64,000 nucleotides of DNA from positions 1 to 64,000 of the forward strand of contig JAGBXR010000022.1 in the NCBI GenBank assembly GCA_017629145.1, written 5' to 3'. Positions 10,413-19,094 of this stretch are shown here, in pieces (within the stretch, counting starts at the first letter, position 1; the number at the start of each line of letters is the position of its first letter). The notes under the pieces were generated by a model that worked only from the letters and a program-made list of their open reading frames with translations, was not told the origin of the DNA and made no database searches. Made by a program: the position numbers and the translations under genes. The stretch comes from Alistipes sp. (GTDB taxonomy: Bacteria; Bacteroidota; Bacteroidia; Bacteroidales; Rikenellaceae).

Positions 10413-13118
10413 TTACTTAGATAATATAGTACCAGTGTATGTACCCTTAACATTCGTACCATTAATGTCTACGAAGTTGTAAGTAAATGTCTGCTCACTA
10501 CCAGGATCACCAGTAACAACTACAGTACCAGATACAAGTGCGTAATCATTAACGCGCGATGCAACTACACCATTACCTGTATCAACATAGTTCTTAGCAG
10601 GGTGACCATCCTGAATGATATTACCTACAGTGTATGTACCAGCTGGCAAAGCATACTTATCACCTGCAGGGTATGAATAGAGGTCAAGACGAACAGTAGT
10701 ACCATTCTTCGCAATAGCCTCAACGGTATTACAAGTGTGCTCAGGAGCCCAAGCATTCTGAGTTGATGACCATACAAGCTGGAATGACTCCCACTCTGTC
10801 ACCTCCTTCTCAGGATCATCATACATAAAGCCATCTACAGGACCGTTCCAGTTGATCTTAACGCGCACTGCATTCCACTTGTCCGCCTCGGCATTGTACT
10901 GTTTTGCAATGAAGTGACCAGTGATCTTTGCAGTCTGCTTAGCATCGTTAATCTCAACTGTTATCTCGCGATCCTCATCAGTGATTGCGCAAGCAGACAA
11001 AGCTACATTGCGATGGTAAATACTACCAGACATATCACCTGTATCAAAGTTGTTCATAATACCTTCGCGGATACCACCCTTACGAGTTGAGTATGGGCCG
11101 TATGTGCCGTTAGGAACGTACTGTACGTTAGCCTCCTTAAGACCGAATACGATGTCTGTTGTTGCAGGACCCAAAACTGGATCGTTCTCAACGAATGACA
11201 CAGTCCAATCCTTACCACCGTTAGATACCTTTGCGTATACCTCAGAGACAATCATATCGACATCATCTGGGTAGTTATCCTTCTGTGTGATCTCCTGGCT
11301 GAATGTCTGGTCGCCGTATGCAAGAGTTACGCGGAGTGTACGATCGCCACGCTCTGTGTTCTCTGCGAGGTCAAATGCAACGTTACCGTTGAGTACAAGG
11401 TCAGAGTTACCCTCCTCGTCTACGTTTACAGTGTTAACTGCCTCACCTGCCCAGTCAACAACGCCCTCTGGAGAGAGGTACTCGAACGTTGTAACAACCT
11501 CAACACCCTCGTTAGGGAACTTAACCTGGTAGTTGAGCTGAACGCGAGTTGCTACGTACTCGTACTCCATAGATGAGTTAGCGAATACTGAAAGAGCTGC
11601 GCTACCACCCTTCTGAGTAACAGTCACTGTGAAGCTGCCGTACTCGCCATAAGTAGCTGTGATAACACCTACGCGCTCCTCGCGTACGTCAGTCTCCTGA
11701 ACGTGGTAGTAGATACGCTTCTTCTCAGCGTCAATCTCGTTGATTGTAATCCATTCAACATCTGCTGTAGCCTCAACAGCAACACCCTCTACAGGATTCT
11801 CGAGTGTGTAACCGATAACGGCGTCAGCGCCTGCAGCAGGAGCATTAACTGAAGACAACGACTTGAGCTTGAATGTAGGCTCATCGCTCTCGCCAGCTGC
11901 CTGCTTAACAGCAACCTCAACCTTGAGCTCGCCATAAGTCAAAACAACCTTTGTCTCGCGTGCCTCTGTAGTGTCGTTAGCAGCAACAACATAAGTAACC
12001 TTGCTGTTGGCAGCATCTACTGCAACGCCTGATACCCACGAAGCCTCGCAAGCAGCAGTAAGTTCGGTACCCTCAACAGCGTTCTTAAGCTCGAATGCGA
12101 ACTCGCCATTGCCACCCTCTGCAGTGAACTCCTTGGTAGCCTCGCCCTTGAGTGTGAGCTCTGGATCAGCTACTGGCTCCTCTTTAGGCTCTGCGCCCTC
12201 CTGGTTAACAGTAACCTCGAAGTTCAAATCGCCGTAAGCAACAATGATATATGCAACGCGTGCCTCCTCTGTCTCGTTAGCAGCTACTGCGAAAGCAACC
12301 TCGCTCTTTGCAGCGTCAACTGTCAAGCCTGATACCCAAGCCTCGTCAGCTGTAGCCTTAACCTCTACGCCCTCTGCTGGGTTGATAAGCTCGTACTTGA
12401 TAACGCCGTTGCCACCCTCTGCAGTGAACTTAACTGAAGTCTCTGACTTAAGGCTCAATGCTGGCTTACCCTCCTCAACGAATGGCTTCTGGCTGATGTG
12501 TACCTCCTTAACGCACTCGCCGTATACGATCTCGAAGCTACCGCTACGTGACTGTGCCTTGGTGTTAGCAGCTACTGTGTAAGTAATCTTGCTCTCATCC
12601 TCGAGAACCTCGATGTCGTCAACCCAGTCAGCCATATCAGATGTAACAGATAAATTGGTAGTCTCATCGCCGTTCTTAAGCTCGAACTCGATGATACCGT
12701 TACCACCCTCAGCCTCGAACTCTACGCCATCGCCTGATACGATAACGATCTCGGCCTCACGGTTCTTACCAGCCTGCTTTACAGTAACAGCAAAGCTCTG
12801 CTTGTCGTAAGCAACAGTAACCTTACCCTCACGAGCATCGAAAGTATCGTTAGCCGCGATGCTGAAATAGATCTCCTCGCTAAATGTGAAGTTGCTGATC
12901 CAATCAACGTCAGCAGTAGCAGTAAGCTGAAGACCCTCAACTGGGTTCTCGAGCTTGTAGGTAATCGCCTCGGTGTGAGCAATAGCGTCCACCTCGATAA
13001 CGTCTGATGAAGTAAGAGTCAATACAGGCTCCTTAACCTCTACTGGCTTGTCCTCCTCGCAAGCCACGAATAACAATGGCAATGCAAGCAACAGATAAAA
13101 CAAATTTCTAAGTTTCAT
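10413..13118 (-). CDS. BACON-repeat surface lipoprotein 1
   Basis: A 901-residue lipoprotein: signal peptide with lipobox ending at C20 (LLFVAC) followed by EEDK, an acidic start compatible with surface export. About six tandem BACON-type domains of 95-100 residues follow (roughly 30-620), each with a pattern like AEGGNG..EFELKNA..W(V)..Y.VAAN...R...V.YG......QK. The last 280 residues hold two copies of another beta repeat marked by P-x-GTY, which also occurs in the neighbouring paralogue. BACON domains are linked to carbohydrate or mucin binding in Bacteroidetes proteins, but no enzyme domain is visible here. It is probably an adhesin or surface scaffold; the ligand is unknown. Confidence 0.85.
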   Translation of the reverse strand: MKLRNLFYLLLALPLLFVACEEDKPVEVKEPVLTLTSSDVIEVDAIAHTEAITYKLENPVEGLQLTATADVDWISNFTFSEEIYFSIAANDTFDAREGKVTVAYDKQSFAVTVKQAGKNREAEIVIVSGDGVEFEAEGGNGIIEFELKNGDETTNLSVTSDMADWVDDIEVLEDESKITYTVAANTKAQSRSGSFEIVYGECVKEVHISQKPFVEEGKPALSLKSETSVKFTAEGGNGVIKYELINPAEGVEVKATADEAWVSGLTVDAAKSEVAFAVAANETEEARVAYIIVAYGDLNFEVTVNQEGAEPKEEPVADPELTLKGEATKEFTAEGGNGEFAFELKNAVEGTELTAACEASWVSGVAVDAANSKVTYVVAANDTTEARETKVVLTYGELKVEVAVKQAAGESDEPTFKLKSLSSVNAPAAGADAVIGYTLENPVEGVAVEATADVEWITINEIDAEKKRIYYHVQETDVREERVGVITATYGEYGSFTVTVTQKGGSAALSVFANSSMEYEYVATRVQLNYQVKFPNEGVEVVTTFEYLSPEGVVDWAGEAVNTVNVDEEGNSDLVLNGNVAFDLAENTERGDRTLRVTLAYGDQTFSQEITQKDNYPDDVDMIVSEVYAKVSNGGKDWTVSFVENDPVLGPATTDIVFGLKEANVQYVPNGTYGPYSTRKGGIREGIMNNFDTGDMSGSIYHRNVALSACAITDEDREITVEINDAKQTAKITGHFIAKQYNAEADKWNAVRVKINWNGPVDGFMYDDPEKEVTEWESFQLVWSSTQNAWAPEHTCNTVEAIAKNGTTVRLDLYSYPAGDKYALPAGTYTVGNIIQDGHPAKNYVDTGNGVVASRVNDYALVSGTVVVTGDPGSEQTFTYNFVDINGTNVKGTYTGTILSK

Positions 13119-13208
13119 AATGTTAATTTTAAGGTTTGAATATAAATAATTGTATTGTTCTTTCCTAACTAAATTTTCTCAACAATTCAAAAATGCATAT
13201 AATCGATA

Positions 13209-13238
13209 CAAAATTACACAAAATTTTTTATTCTCAAA
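13209..13238 (-). promoter_or_regulatory. Promoter of BACON lipoprotein 1
   Basis: On the minus strand, TTTG (13238-13235) and TAATTTTG (13216-13209) are separated by 18 nt, a good Bacteroidetes -33/-7 pair. The leader to the ATG at 13118 is about 85 nt, A/T-rich and otherwise featureless. Confidence 0.75.
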
Positions 13239-13317
13239 ATATTTCGGCCTAAATATCTGTGCAGTAAAGGGAAGTGTCCGCAGTGAAAATTTCGATAGCC
13301 CGACTATTGAGATGGGG

Positions 13318-13350
13318 AAAATAACAAGGGCTGCCCCGCAGTGACAGCCC
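13318..13350 (-). terminator. Terminator of BACON lipoprotein 2
   Basis: On the minus strand a GGGCTG/CAGCCC stem with an 11-nt loop is followed by a T-rich tract (TTGTTATTTT). It separates the two BACON genes transcriptionally. Confidence 0.75.
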
Positions 13351-13390
13351 CTATCGTTTGAAGTATAATCACCTTTTAGGTGAGTTAGTG

Positions 13391-16069
13391 TTACTTGCCG
13401 AGGTACTCTTTTGATACCACGAACTTAACCTTTGACAAATCGGTCATCGTAAGGCTCATTGTGAACTCGCCAGACTCCTCTACAACGAGCGTACCCGACT
13501 TAGTGGTCTTTGCCTCGCCATTAACAGTGATCTCGTTTGTTGAGAAGTATGATGCAAGCTCACCAACCTGACTGATTGAAACCCAAGTGTATGTGCCAGG
13601 AGTAACAGCGAGCGTCTGCTTGTCTACAGCATCTGCGTTGATGTAGAGCTCTGCCTGGTTGCCATCGTTGTCATAGAGCTTGAAGATGCGTGCATAGAGT
13701 GTACCATCCTGACCGCCATCGTTGTAGCGTGTTACATTTACAACGCTCTCCTTAACCTCTGAGTTCGCCTCGTTAAGCTTGCCGTTGAAGAGAATGCCAT
13801 AAGTCTCGTTTGTATCGCGATTAACGATAGAGAGCTTGATAGTGTAAACACCATTCTTCTCGGTTACAGACATCTCACCGTTACCAGCATTTACATCTGC
13901 ACCGTTGATCTTGATAGACTTTGTAGAGAACTTCTCTGGAGTGCTGTTCGAGATAATTGTAATACCAGCCCACTTGTAGTCACCTGTAACCAATGTTGTC
14001 TCGGTAGCTACGTCAGTGCAGAAGTGTACCTGCATAGAGAAGCCCTCGCCAGATACAATGTAGTAGTTGCCCCAAGATGAGCCGCTGTAACCGCCCCACA
14101 TCCACTGTGTTGCAACGTGTGTAGCCTGGAACTCATCCTCTGCTACATTTGCACCGAGACCCTCGATCTTACCAGTCCAAGAACCTGTTGCAATACACTC
14201 CTTACCGAAGAGGATGTTGTTGAATGTGAATGTGTAGGTGTCGTCGCTTGCCAACTCAACAACGATAGAGTTTGCAGATGAGTTATCCTCCTGGTTGAAT
14301 GCGTGATTCTCGCCATTTACATACATATAGCTCTCTGGAGAGAGAAGACCGCTGTAACCTGTAGTATATGTACCTGCAGGGATGTACTTCTCCTCGGTGA
14401 AGAATGTAGCGAAGAGCTGGTATGAGTCGTTTGCATCAGAGAAGATTACCTGGATGCCACCAGCAGATGAGTGACCGAGGCGAGCTGTTGTGAATGTATA
14501 CTCGTTAGCCTCAACCTCAACCTCCTTGGCGCGCTGAATAACGCGGATGTGCTGCTCCTCGGTGCCGTAAGTTACGAATATCTTTGCCTCGCGCTGTGTC
14601 TGCAACTCGTTAGCTGCAACAACGAAGTTAACCTTATCTGTAGTGATTGAGCTGATTGTGATCCACTCTGCATTGTTCTCAACGCTTGCCTCAACTGCGA
14701 GTGACTCGATAGCGTTCTCTACAGTGTAGCCAATCTCGCCGCTACCGCCAATAGCCTCGAAGCTCAATACAGCATCGGTAGTGATTGTGAGCACATAGTC
14801 GCCCTCGACAACAACACCAGCCTGCTTAACAGTAACCTTAACCTCAAGCTCGCCATAAGTCAAAACAATCTCAGTTGAACGTGCCTCTGTAGTGTCGTTA
14901 GCAGCAACAACATAAGTAACCTTGCTGTTGGCAGCATCTACTGCAACGCCTGATACCCACGAAGCCTCGCAAGAAGCCTTGAGCTCGGTACCCTCAACTG
15001 CGTTCTTGAGCTCGAATGCAAACTCGCCATTGCCACCCTCGGCTGCGAACTCCTTGGTAGCCTCGCTCTTGAGTGTAAGCTCTGGTTCTGCTGGCTTCTC
15101 GGCAGCCGCCTGCTCAACAGCAACCTCGAATGAGAGCTCGCCATATGTAGCCTTAACCTTTGTCGCGCGTGCCTCGTATGTCTGGTTTGCTGCTACAGTG
15201 AAGCTAATCTCGCTCTTTGTAGCATCTACAGCAACTGCTGATACCCATTCAGCCTCGCAAGCAACCTTGAGCTCGGTGCCCTCCTGTGGGTTTACAAGCT
15301 CATACTTGATAGTGCCGTTGCCACCTTCAGCAGCGAACTTCATAGTAGCCTCTGACTTAAGGCTCAACGCTGGCTTATTCTCCTCAACGTGAGGCTTCTG
15401 TGAGATAGCTACCTCGCGTGTGATGTTAGCATATGTCAAAACAATCTTTGCGCTGCGTGACTCCGACTTGGTGTTAGACTCAACAGTGTAGGTTACCTTG
15501 CTCTCGTCGGCCAAAACCTTGATATCCTTAACCCACTCTGCCTCGCAGCTAACGTTAAGCAATGCTGCGTCGAATGCTGGATCCTCAATCTCGTATTCGA
15601 TGGTACCATTGCCACCCTCAGCCTCGAACTCGGCACTCTCGCCAGCAACGATCTCGAACTTAATCTCGATTACGGGAGCCTGAGCCTTGAGTGTAGTCAT
15701 AGTTACAGGTGCTGACTTCACCGCACCGCCCTTGTTTGAGGCGGCTGCGATAATGCAGTACTCGGTCTCTGGGGTAAGATTATTAACGACGACAGGCTCG
15801 GTCTGAGTCAAAGGCAAAGCCACGCCGTTAGAGAGGATTGTCGCTGCATCGGGAGCGATCTCCGATGATACGAAAACAGAGTATGCGAGTTTCTCTGCGT
15901 CCATTGCAGTAACTGTAAACGAGATAGTTGTCTCGCCAGCCTGACCCTTGGTTACACCTACAGTTGGAGGTGTAGTCACTTCGTCACCACCCTTGTCGCA
16001 AGCGGTGAAAAGAGTTGCTGCAAGCAACAAAGGCATTGCAAACAACATCTTAACTAAAGAATTGATTCT
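13391..16069 (-). CDS. BACON-repeat surface lipoprotein 2
   Basis: An 892-residue paralogue of the next gene. I place the start at the ATG at 16069 because it gives a proper lipoprotein signal (lipobox cysteine C25, then DKGGDE); the longer open frame begins with TTG at 16114 and adds a polar N-terminus. Layout: an Fn3-like beta domain (27-130), four BACON domains (131-513), then three C-terminal beta repeats of about 120 residues marked by GTYTTG, GDYKWAG and GTYTWVS. The third BACON domain is almost identical to the fourth of lipoprotein 1, including 94 identical bases. Probably a surface binding protein; ligand unknown. Confidence 0.85.
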   Translation of the reverse strand, partial: RINSLVKMLFAMPLLLAATLFTACDKGGDEVTTPPTVGVTKGQAGETTISFTVTAMDAEKLAYSVFVSSEIAPDAATILSNGVALPLTQTEPVVVNNLTPETEYCIIAAASNKGGAVKSAPVTMTTLKAQAPVIEIKFEIVAGESAEFEAEGGNGTIEYEIEDPAFDAALLNVSCEAEWVKDIKVLADESKVTYTVESNTKSESRSAKIVLTYANITREVAISQKPHVEENKPALSLKSEATMKFAAEGGNGTIKYELVNPQEGTELKVACEAEWVSAVAVDATKSEISFTVAANQTYEARATKVKATYGELSFEVAVEQAAAEKPAEPELTLKSEATKEFAAEGGNGEFAFELKNAVEGTELKASCEASWVSGVAVDAANSKVTYVVAANDTTEARSTEIVLTYGELEVKVTVKQAGVVVEGDYVLTITTDAVLSFEAIGGSGEIGYTVENAIESLAVEASVENNAEWITISSITTDKVNFVVAANELQTQREAKIFVTYGTEEQHIRVIQRAKEVEVEANEYTFTTARLGHSSAGGIQVIFSDANDSYQLFATFFTEEKYIPAGTYTTGYSGLLSPESYMYVNGENHAFNQEDNSSANSIVVELASDDTYTFTFNNILFGKECIATGSWTGKIEGLGANVAEDEFQATHVATQWMWGGYSGSSWGNYYIVSGEGFSMQVHFCTDVATETTLVTGDYKWAGITIISNSTPEKFSTKSIKINGADVNAGNGEMSVTEKNGVYTIKLSIVNRDTNETYGILFNGKLNEANSEVKESVVNVTRYNDGGQDGTLYARIFKLYDNDGNQAELYINADAVDKQTLAVTPGTYTWVSISQVGELASYFSTNEITVNGEAKTTKSGTLVVEESGEFTMSLTMTDLSKVKFVVSKEYLGK

Positions 16070-16183
16070 CATAGAACTAATGTTTATTTTAGGTTTGTAA
16101 ATTTTATGTTTCAAAGGTGGTTACACACTCTTCACCTAACTTGTTCTGCGCCCGACACCATATCGATTGGCGCGATTCTGCGA

Positions 16184-16214
16184 CAAATATACGATTATTT
16201 GCGCTAAAAACAAA
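16184..16214 (-). promoter_or_regulatory. Promoter of BACON lipoprotein 2
   Basis: On the minus strand, TTTG (16214-16211), a 19-nt spacer, then TATATTTG (16191-16184): close to consensus. It supports the ATG at 16069, giving a leader of about 110 nt. Confidence 0.8.
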
Positions 16215-16241
16215 AATTAGAAGAATTATACAAGAGCAAGA

Positions 16242-16271
16242 GAGTCTGCACCTCTCGCGATGCAGACTCCC
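16242..16271 (-). terminator. Probable terminator of the S9 peptidase gene
   Basis: A 9-bp stem (16242-16250 with 16261-16269) lies 22 nt past the stop of the S9 gene. The tract following it on the minus strand is only moderately T-rich. Confidence 0.6.
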
Positions 16272-16292
16272 TGAAACTCAAATCGTAGCGTA

Positions 16293-18404
16293 TTACTTGA
16301 GGTATTTGTCCAACCAGCTGAAGAACTCTCTGTTCCAAACAACAGAGTTCTGTGGCTGGAATACCTGGTGCGCCTCATTCTCGAACGATACCAGACGAGC
16401 GTCGATGCCCTGAACACGAGCTGCGGTGAAGGCCTCCAACGACTGTGAATAAGGAATGCGGTAGTCTTTCTCGCCTGTGATAATCATAATAGGGCTATCC
16501 CAGTTGCCTACGAGCTTATGTGGAGAGTTAGCATACGAACGCATAGCTGTTGCGTTGTCCTTCTCCCAGTATGCGCCACCGTAGTCGTTCGTAACGAAGA
16601 AGAGCTCCTCGGTGTGGCCATACATAGACTCGAAGTTGAAGATGCCGCAGTGTGCGATGAATGCCTTGAAACGACCCTCGTGTACACCAGCAAGGTAGTA
16701 TGTCGAGTAGCCACCATACGAAGCACCAACGCAAGCGCGGTGGTCGGTATCAACCCAAGGCTCCTTCGATACCTCGTCGATAGCTGCGAGGTAGTCGCGG
16801 ATGTTCTGACCCGAGTAGTCGCCAGAAATCTGGTCGGTCCACTCCTGACCGAATGATGGACAGCCGCGGCGGTTAGGAGCTACGATAACATAGCCCTGTG
16901 CAGCCATAAGCTGGAAGTTCCAGCGGTAGCTCCAGAACTGCGATACGGTGCTCTGTGGACCACCCTGGCAGTAGAGCAATGTAGGATACTTCTTCGCTGG
17001 GTCGAAGTTTGGAGGAAGGATTACCCACGTGAGCATCTCCTTGCCGTCGGTAGTCTTAATCCAACGCTTCTGCACCTCACCAAACTTGATGTTGTCGTAA
17101 ACCTCGCGGTTAACGTCTGTAAGCTGCGTGAGGGCACCTGTCTCGATGTTTACGTCGTAGAGCTCCACAGCCTTAGAGATAGTGTTCATATTGGCTACGA
17201 TGCGACCGTCAACCATTGTGAAGGTGTTGATGTCGTGGTCACCATCGGTGATAAACTCGAGGTTACCCTTAAGGTCGATGCGTGCCACCTGGTGAGTACC
17301 TCTCCAGGGCACGATGAAGTAGATAGTCTCGTTATCGGCCCATACAACCTCTGTTGCGCAAAGGTCGTGGTTGCGGGTGATGTAGTCGGCCTTGTTTGTG
17401 TCGAGGTCGAATACCCACAAACGCTGCTGGTCAGCCTCGTTGCCAGGACGGCGCTGTGAGCGGAATGCTACCTTGCGGCCATCGGGCGAGAATACGGGGT
17501 ACTTGTCATAACCCACGAACTTCTCCTCGGCTGTAGCTGCCTCCTTTGAGAGGTTGCGTGTTGTGCCTGTAGCGAAGTCGTAGAGGAATACGTCAGAGTC
17601 GGTAGAGAGAGCATACTCGGTACCCTTCAAAGGCTTGCAAGTGTAGGCGAGCATAGAGCCATCGGGTGAGAGGCGAATCTCGGCTGTGTCAAAGTATGGT
17701 GCAAGAGGTGCATCCCACGCCGACTCCGCGCCGATGATGTCTACGCCCTCCGAAATCTTGTCGTTGGCGTAGTCCGCAGCAAAGATGTGGAGGTATGAGC
17801 CATCATCCCAGTAGTCCCAGTGGCGAACCATAAGGTCGTCGTAAATACGCACCTTTGAGTGCTGCATATCGGCATACTTGTCCGAGCCCTTCAATGGAGC
17901 AACCTTCACACGCTGTACGTAGAAAGCCTTGTCTCCAGCGATGCCGAAGCCCTCGACATCCTTCTCGAAAGCTGTGAGCTGACGTACGTTCTCGCCGTTG
18001 GCGTCCATAGCCCATACCTGTGCCGAGCCTGTGCGGTTAGAGATGAAGGCTATGGTGTTGGCATCGATCCACTGTGGAGCGCTATTTGATGAGCGGTTGT
18101 CGGTCAAAGCCTTCTCCTCGCCAGTTGCCATATCCTTGATCCATAGAGTTGTAAGACCGCGGTTCTCGGCCATATTGTACTCCGTAACGGTGTAGAGAAG
18201 CTTTGATGCATCGGGTGAGAGTGTCTGTGCACCAATACGCGCCATCTTCCACATAACCTCGGGTGTGAGGATACCAGCATCCTTCTCTGCCTGGGTCAGC
18301 GAATTGTCGATAACCAGTGGCTTGGGAGCATTGCCACCCTGCTCACTGCACGCGCCGAGAGCGAGAAGAGCTGAGAATGTCATAAGAAATAGAATTTTTT
18401 TCAT
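16293..18404 (-). CDS. S9 family prolyl oligopeptidase-type peptidase, lipoprotein
   Basis: A 703-residue serine peptidase of the DPP5-like / acylaminoacyl-peptidase branch of S9. The signal ends in a lipobox (LALGAC, C19), so it is membrane-tethered outside the cytoplasm. The N-terminal half is a beta-propeller with TolB-like repeats (SPDGSMLAYTCK, SPDGRKVAFRSQ). The C-terminal alpha/beta-hydrolase carries the triad: Ser in GASYGGYS, Asp in TGEKDYRIP and His in ENEAHQV. It would release dipeptides or short peptides in the periplasm, complementing the S46 enzyme at 5.4 kb. It is divergent from the Nudix gene by only 57 bp. Confidence 0.94.
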   Translation of the reverse strand: MKKILFLMTFSALLALGACSEQGGNAPKPLVIDNSLTQAEKDAGILTPEVMWKMARIGAQTLSPDASKLLYTVTEYNMAENRGLTTLWIKDMATGEEKALTDNRSSNSAPQWIDANTIAFISNRTGSAQVWAMDANGENVRQLTAFEKDVEGFGIAGDKAFYVQRVKVAPLKGSDKYADMQHSKVRIYDDLMVRHWDYWDDGSYLHIFAADYANDKISEGVDIIGAESAWDAPLAPYFDTAEIRLSPDGSMLAYTCKPLKGTEYALSTDSDVFLYDFATGTTRNLSKEAATAEEKFVGYDKYPVFSPDGRKVAFRSQRRPGNEADQQRLWVFDLDTNKADYITRNHDLCATEVVWADNETIYFIVPWRGTHQVARIDLKGNLEFITDGDHDINTFTMVDGRIVANMNTISKAVELYDVNIETGALTQLTDVNREVYDNIKFGEVQKRWIKTTDGKEMLTWVILPPNFDPAKKYPTLLYCQGGPQSTVSQFWSYRWNFQLMAAQGYVIVAPNRRGCPSFGQEWTDQISGDYSGQNIRDYLAAIDEVSKEPWVDTDHRACVGASYGGYSTYYLAGVHEGRFKAFIAHCGIFNFESMYGHTEELFFVTNDYGGAYWEKDNATAMRSYANSPHKLVGNWDSPIMIITGEKDYRIPYSQSLEAFTAARVQGIDARLVSFENEAHQVFQPQNSVVWNREFFSWLDKYLK

Positions 18405-18446
18405 AAATTAAATGTTATAGTTATAAGTTATTTATGTCGTTTTTCG

Positions 18447-18454
18447 TACCTTTG
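18447..18454 (+). promoter_or_regulatory. -7 box of the Nudix-porX operon, very close to the ATG
   Basis: TACCTTTG followed by only 7 nt before the ATG at 18462. With the normal start point a few bases after the box, the mRNA would carry almost no leader. Confidence 0.65.
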
Positions 18455-18461
18455 CACCCAT

Positions 18462-19094
18462 ATGAGCTACCGTAACTACCATACGATTCATATCGGCGAC
18501 TCGCGTGTCGTCATCTGCTCCGAGCCTTTGGTCGAGGAGCACGCCTCGCTTATGGCCGATGCAGAGTTGTCGTTTTCGCGAGCGAAAATAGTAAAAAAAG
18601 TTGAAACTAACAAACTTATAGCTCTAATCACGACCAATCCCGACCTTGCGTTCGAGCGTCTGAAGGAGCAGTTTGTGGTTGTCGAGGCGGCTGGCGGTGT
18701 GGTGCTCAACGAGTGTGACGAGCTGCTGATGATACGTCTGCGCGAGAAGTGGGATTTGCCGAAAGGTCACGTGGAGGCTGGTGAAAGTAAGCGGGAGGCG
18801 GCGCTGCGCGAGGTTGAGGAGGAGTGTGGCGTAGTGGGTGAAATAGTTGGCAACGAGCCACTTGTAGAGACGTGGCACGCCTACGATACATATGGTAGAT
18901 GGGAACTCAAGCGCACCACGTGGTGGCAGATGCGCGCCACGAAGAGCGCTACTGCGGCGCAAGCCGAGGAGGGCATCACCGCTGCCGAGTGGTGTTCGAT
19001 GGATCGTGTTGAGGAGCATCTCAAGGAGAGCTATCGCACAATTAAAGAGGTGGTCGCTGCGTTATCTCTGAAAATGAATAATTGCTATGAATAA
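18462..19094 (+). CDS. Nudix hydrolase
   Basis: A 210-residue pyrophosphohydrolase. An N-terminal region of about 70 residues of unknown function precedes the Nudix domain. The Nudix box is complete (GHVEAG, E, SKREAAL, REVEEECGV, about residues 106-128), so Mg2+-dependent cleavage of a nucleoside diphosphate-X substrate is expected; the substrate cannot be read from sequence. Its end overlaps the start of porX by 8 bases, so the two are translationally coupled. The promoter box nearly abuts the ATG. An alternative role is housekeeping removal of damaged nucleotides. Confidence 0.92.
   Translation: MSYRNYHTIHIGDSRVVICSEPLVEEHASLMADAELSFSRAKIVKKVETNKLIALITTNPDLAFERLKEQFVVVEAAGGVVLNECDELLMIRLREKWDLPKGHVEAGESKREAALREVEEECGVVGEIVGNEPLVETWHAYDTYGRWELKRTTWWQMRATKSATAAQAEEGITAAEWCSMDRVEEHLKESYRTIKEVVAALSLKMNNCYE

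Noticed and set aside
16070..16114. TTG start giving 15 extra residues on BACON lipoprotein 2
   Set aside because: Polar N-terminus would precede the lipoprotein signal; the ATG at 16069 is the natural start.
10413..18404. Type IX secretion C-terminal sorting domains on the BACON and peptidase proteins
   Set aside because: The C-termini lack the usual sorting-domain pattern and all three have lipoprotein signals, so PorX cannot be tied to them.
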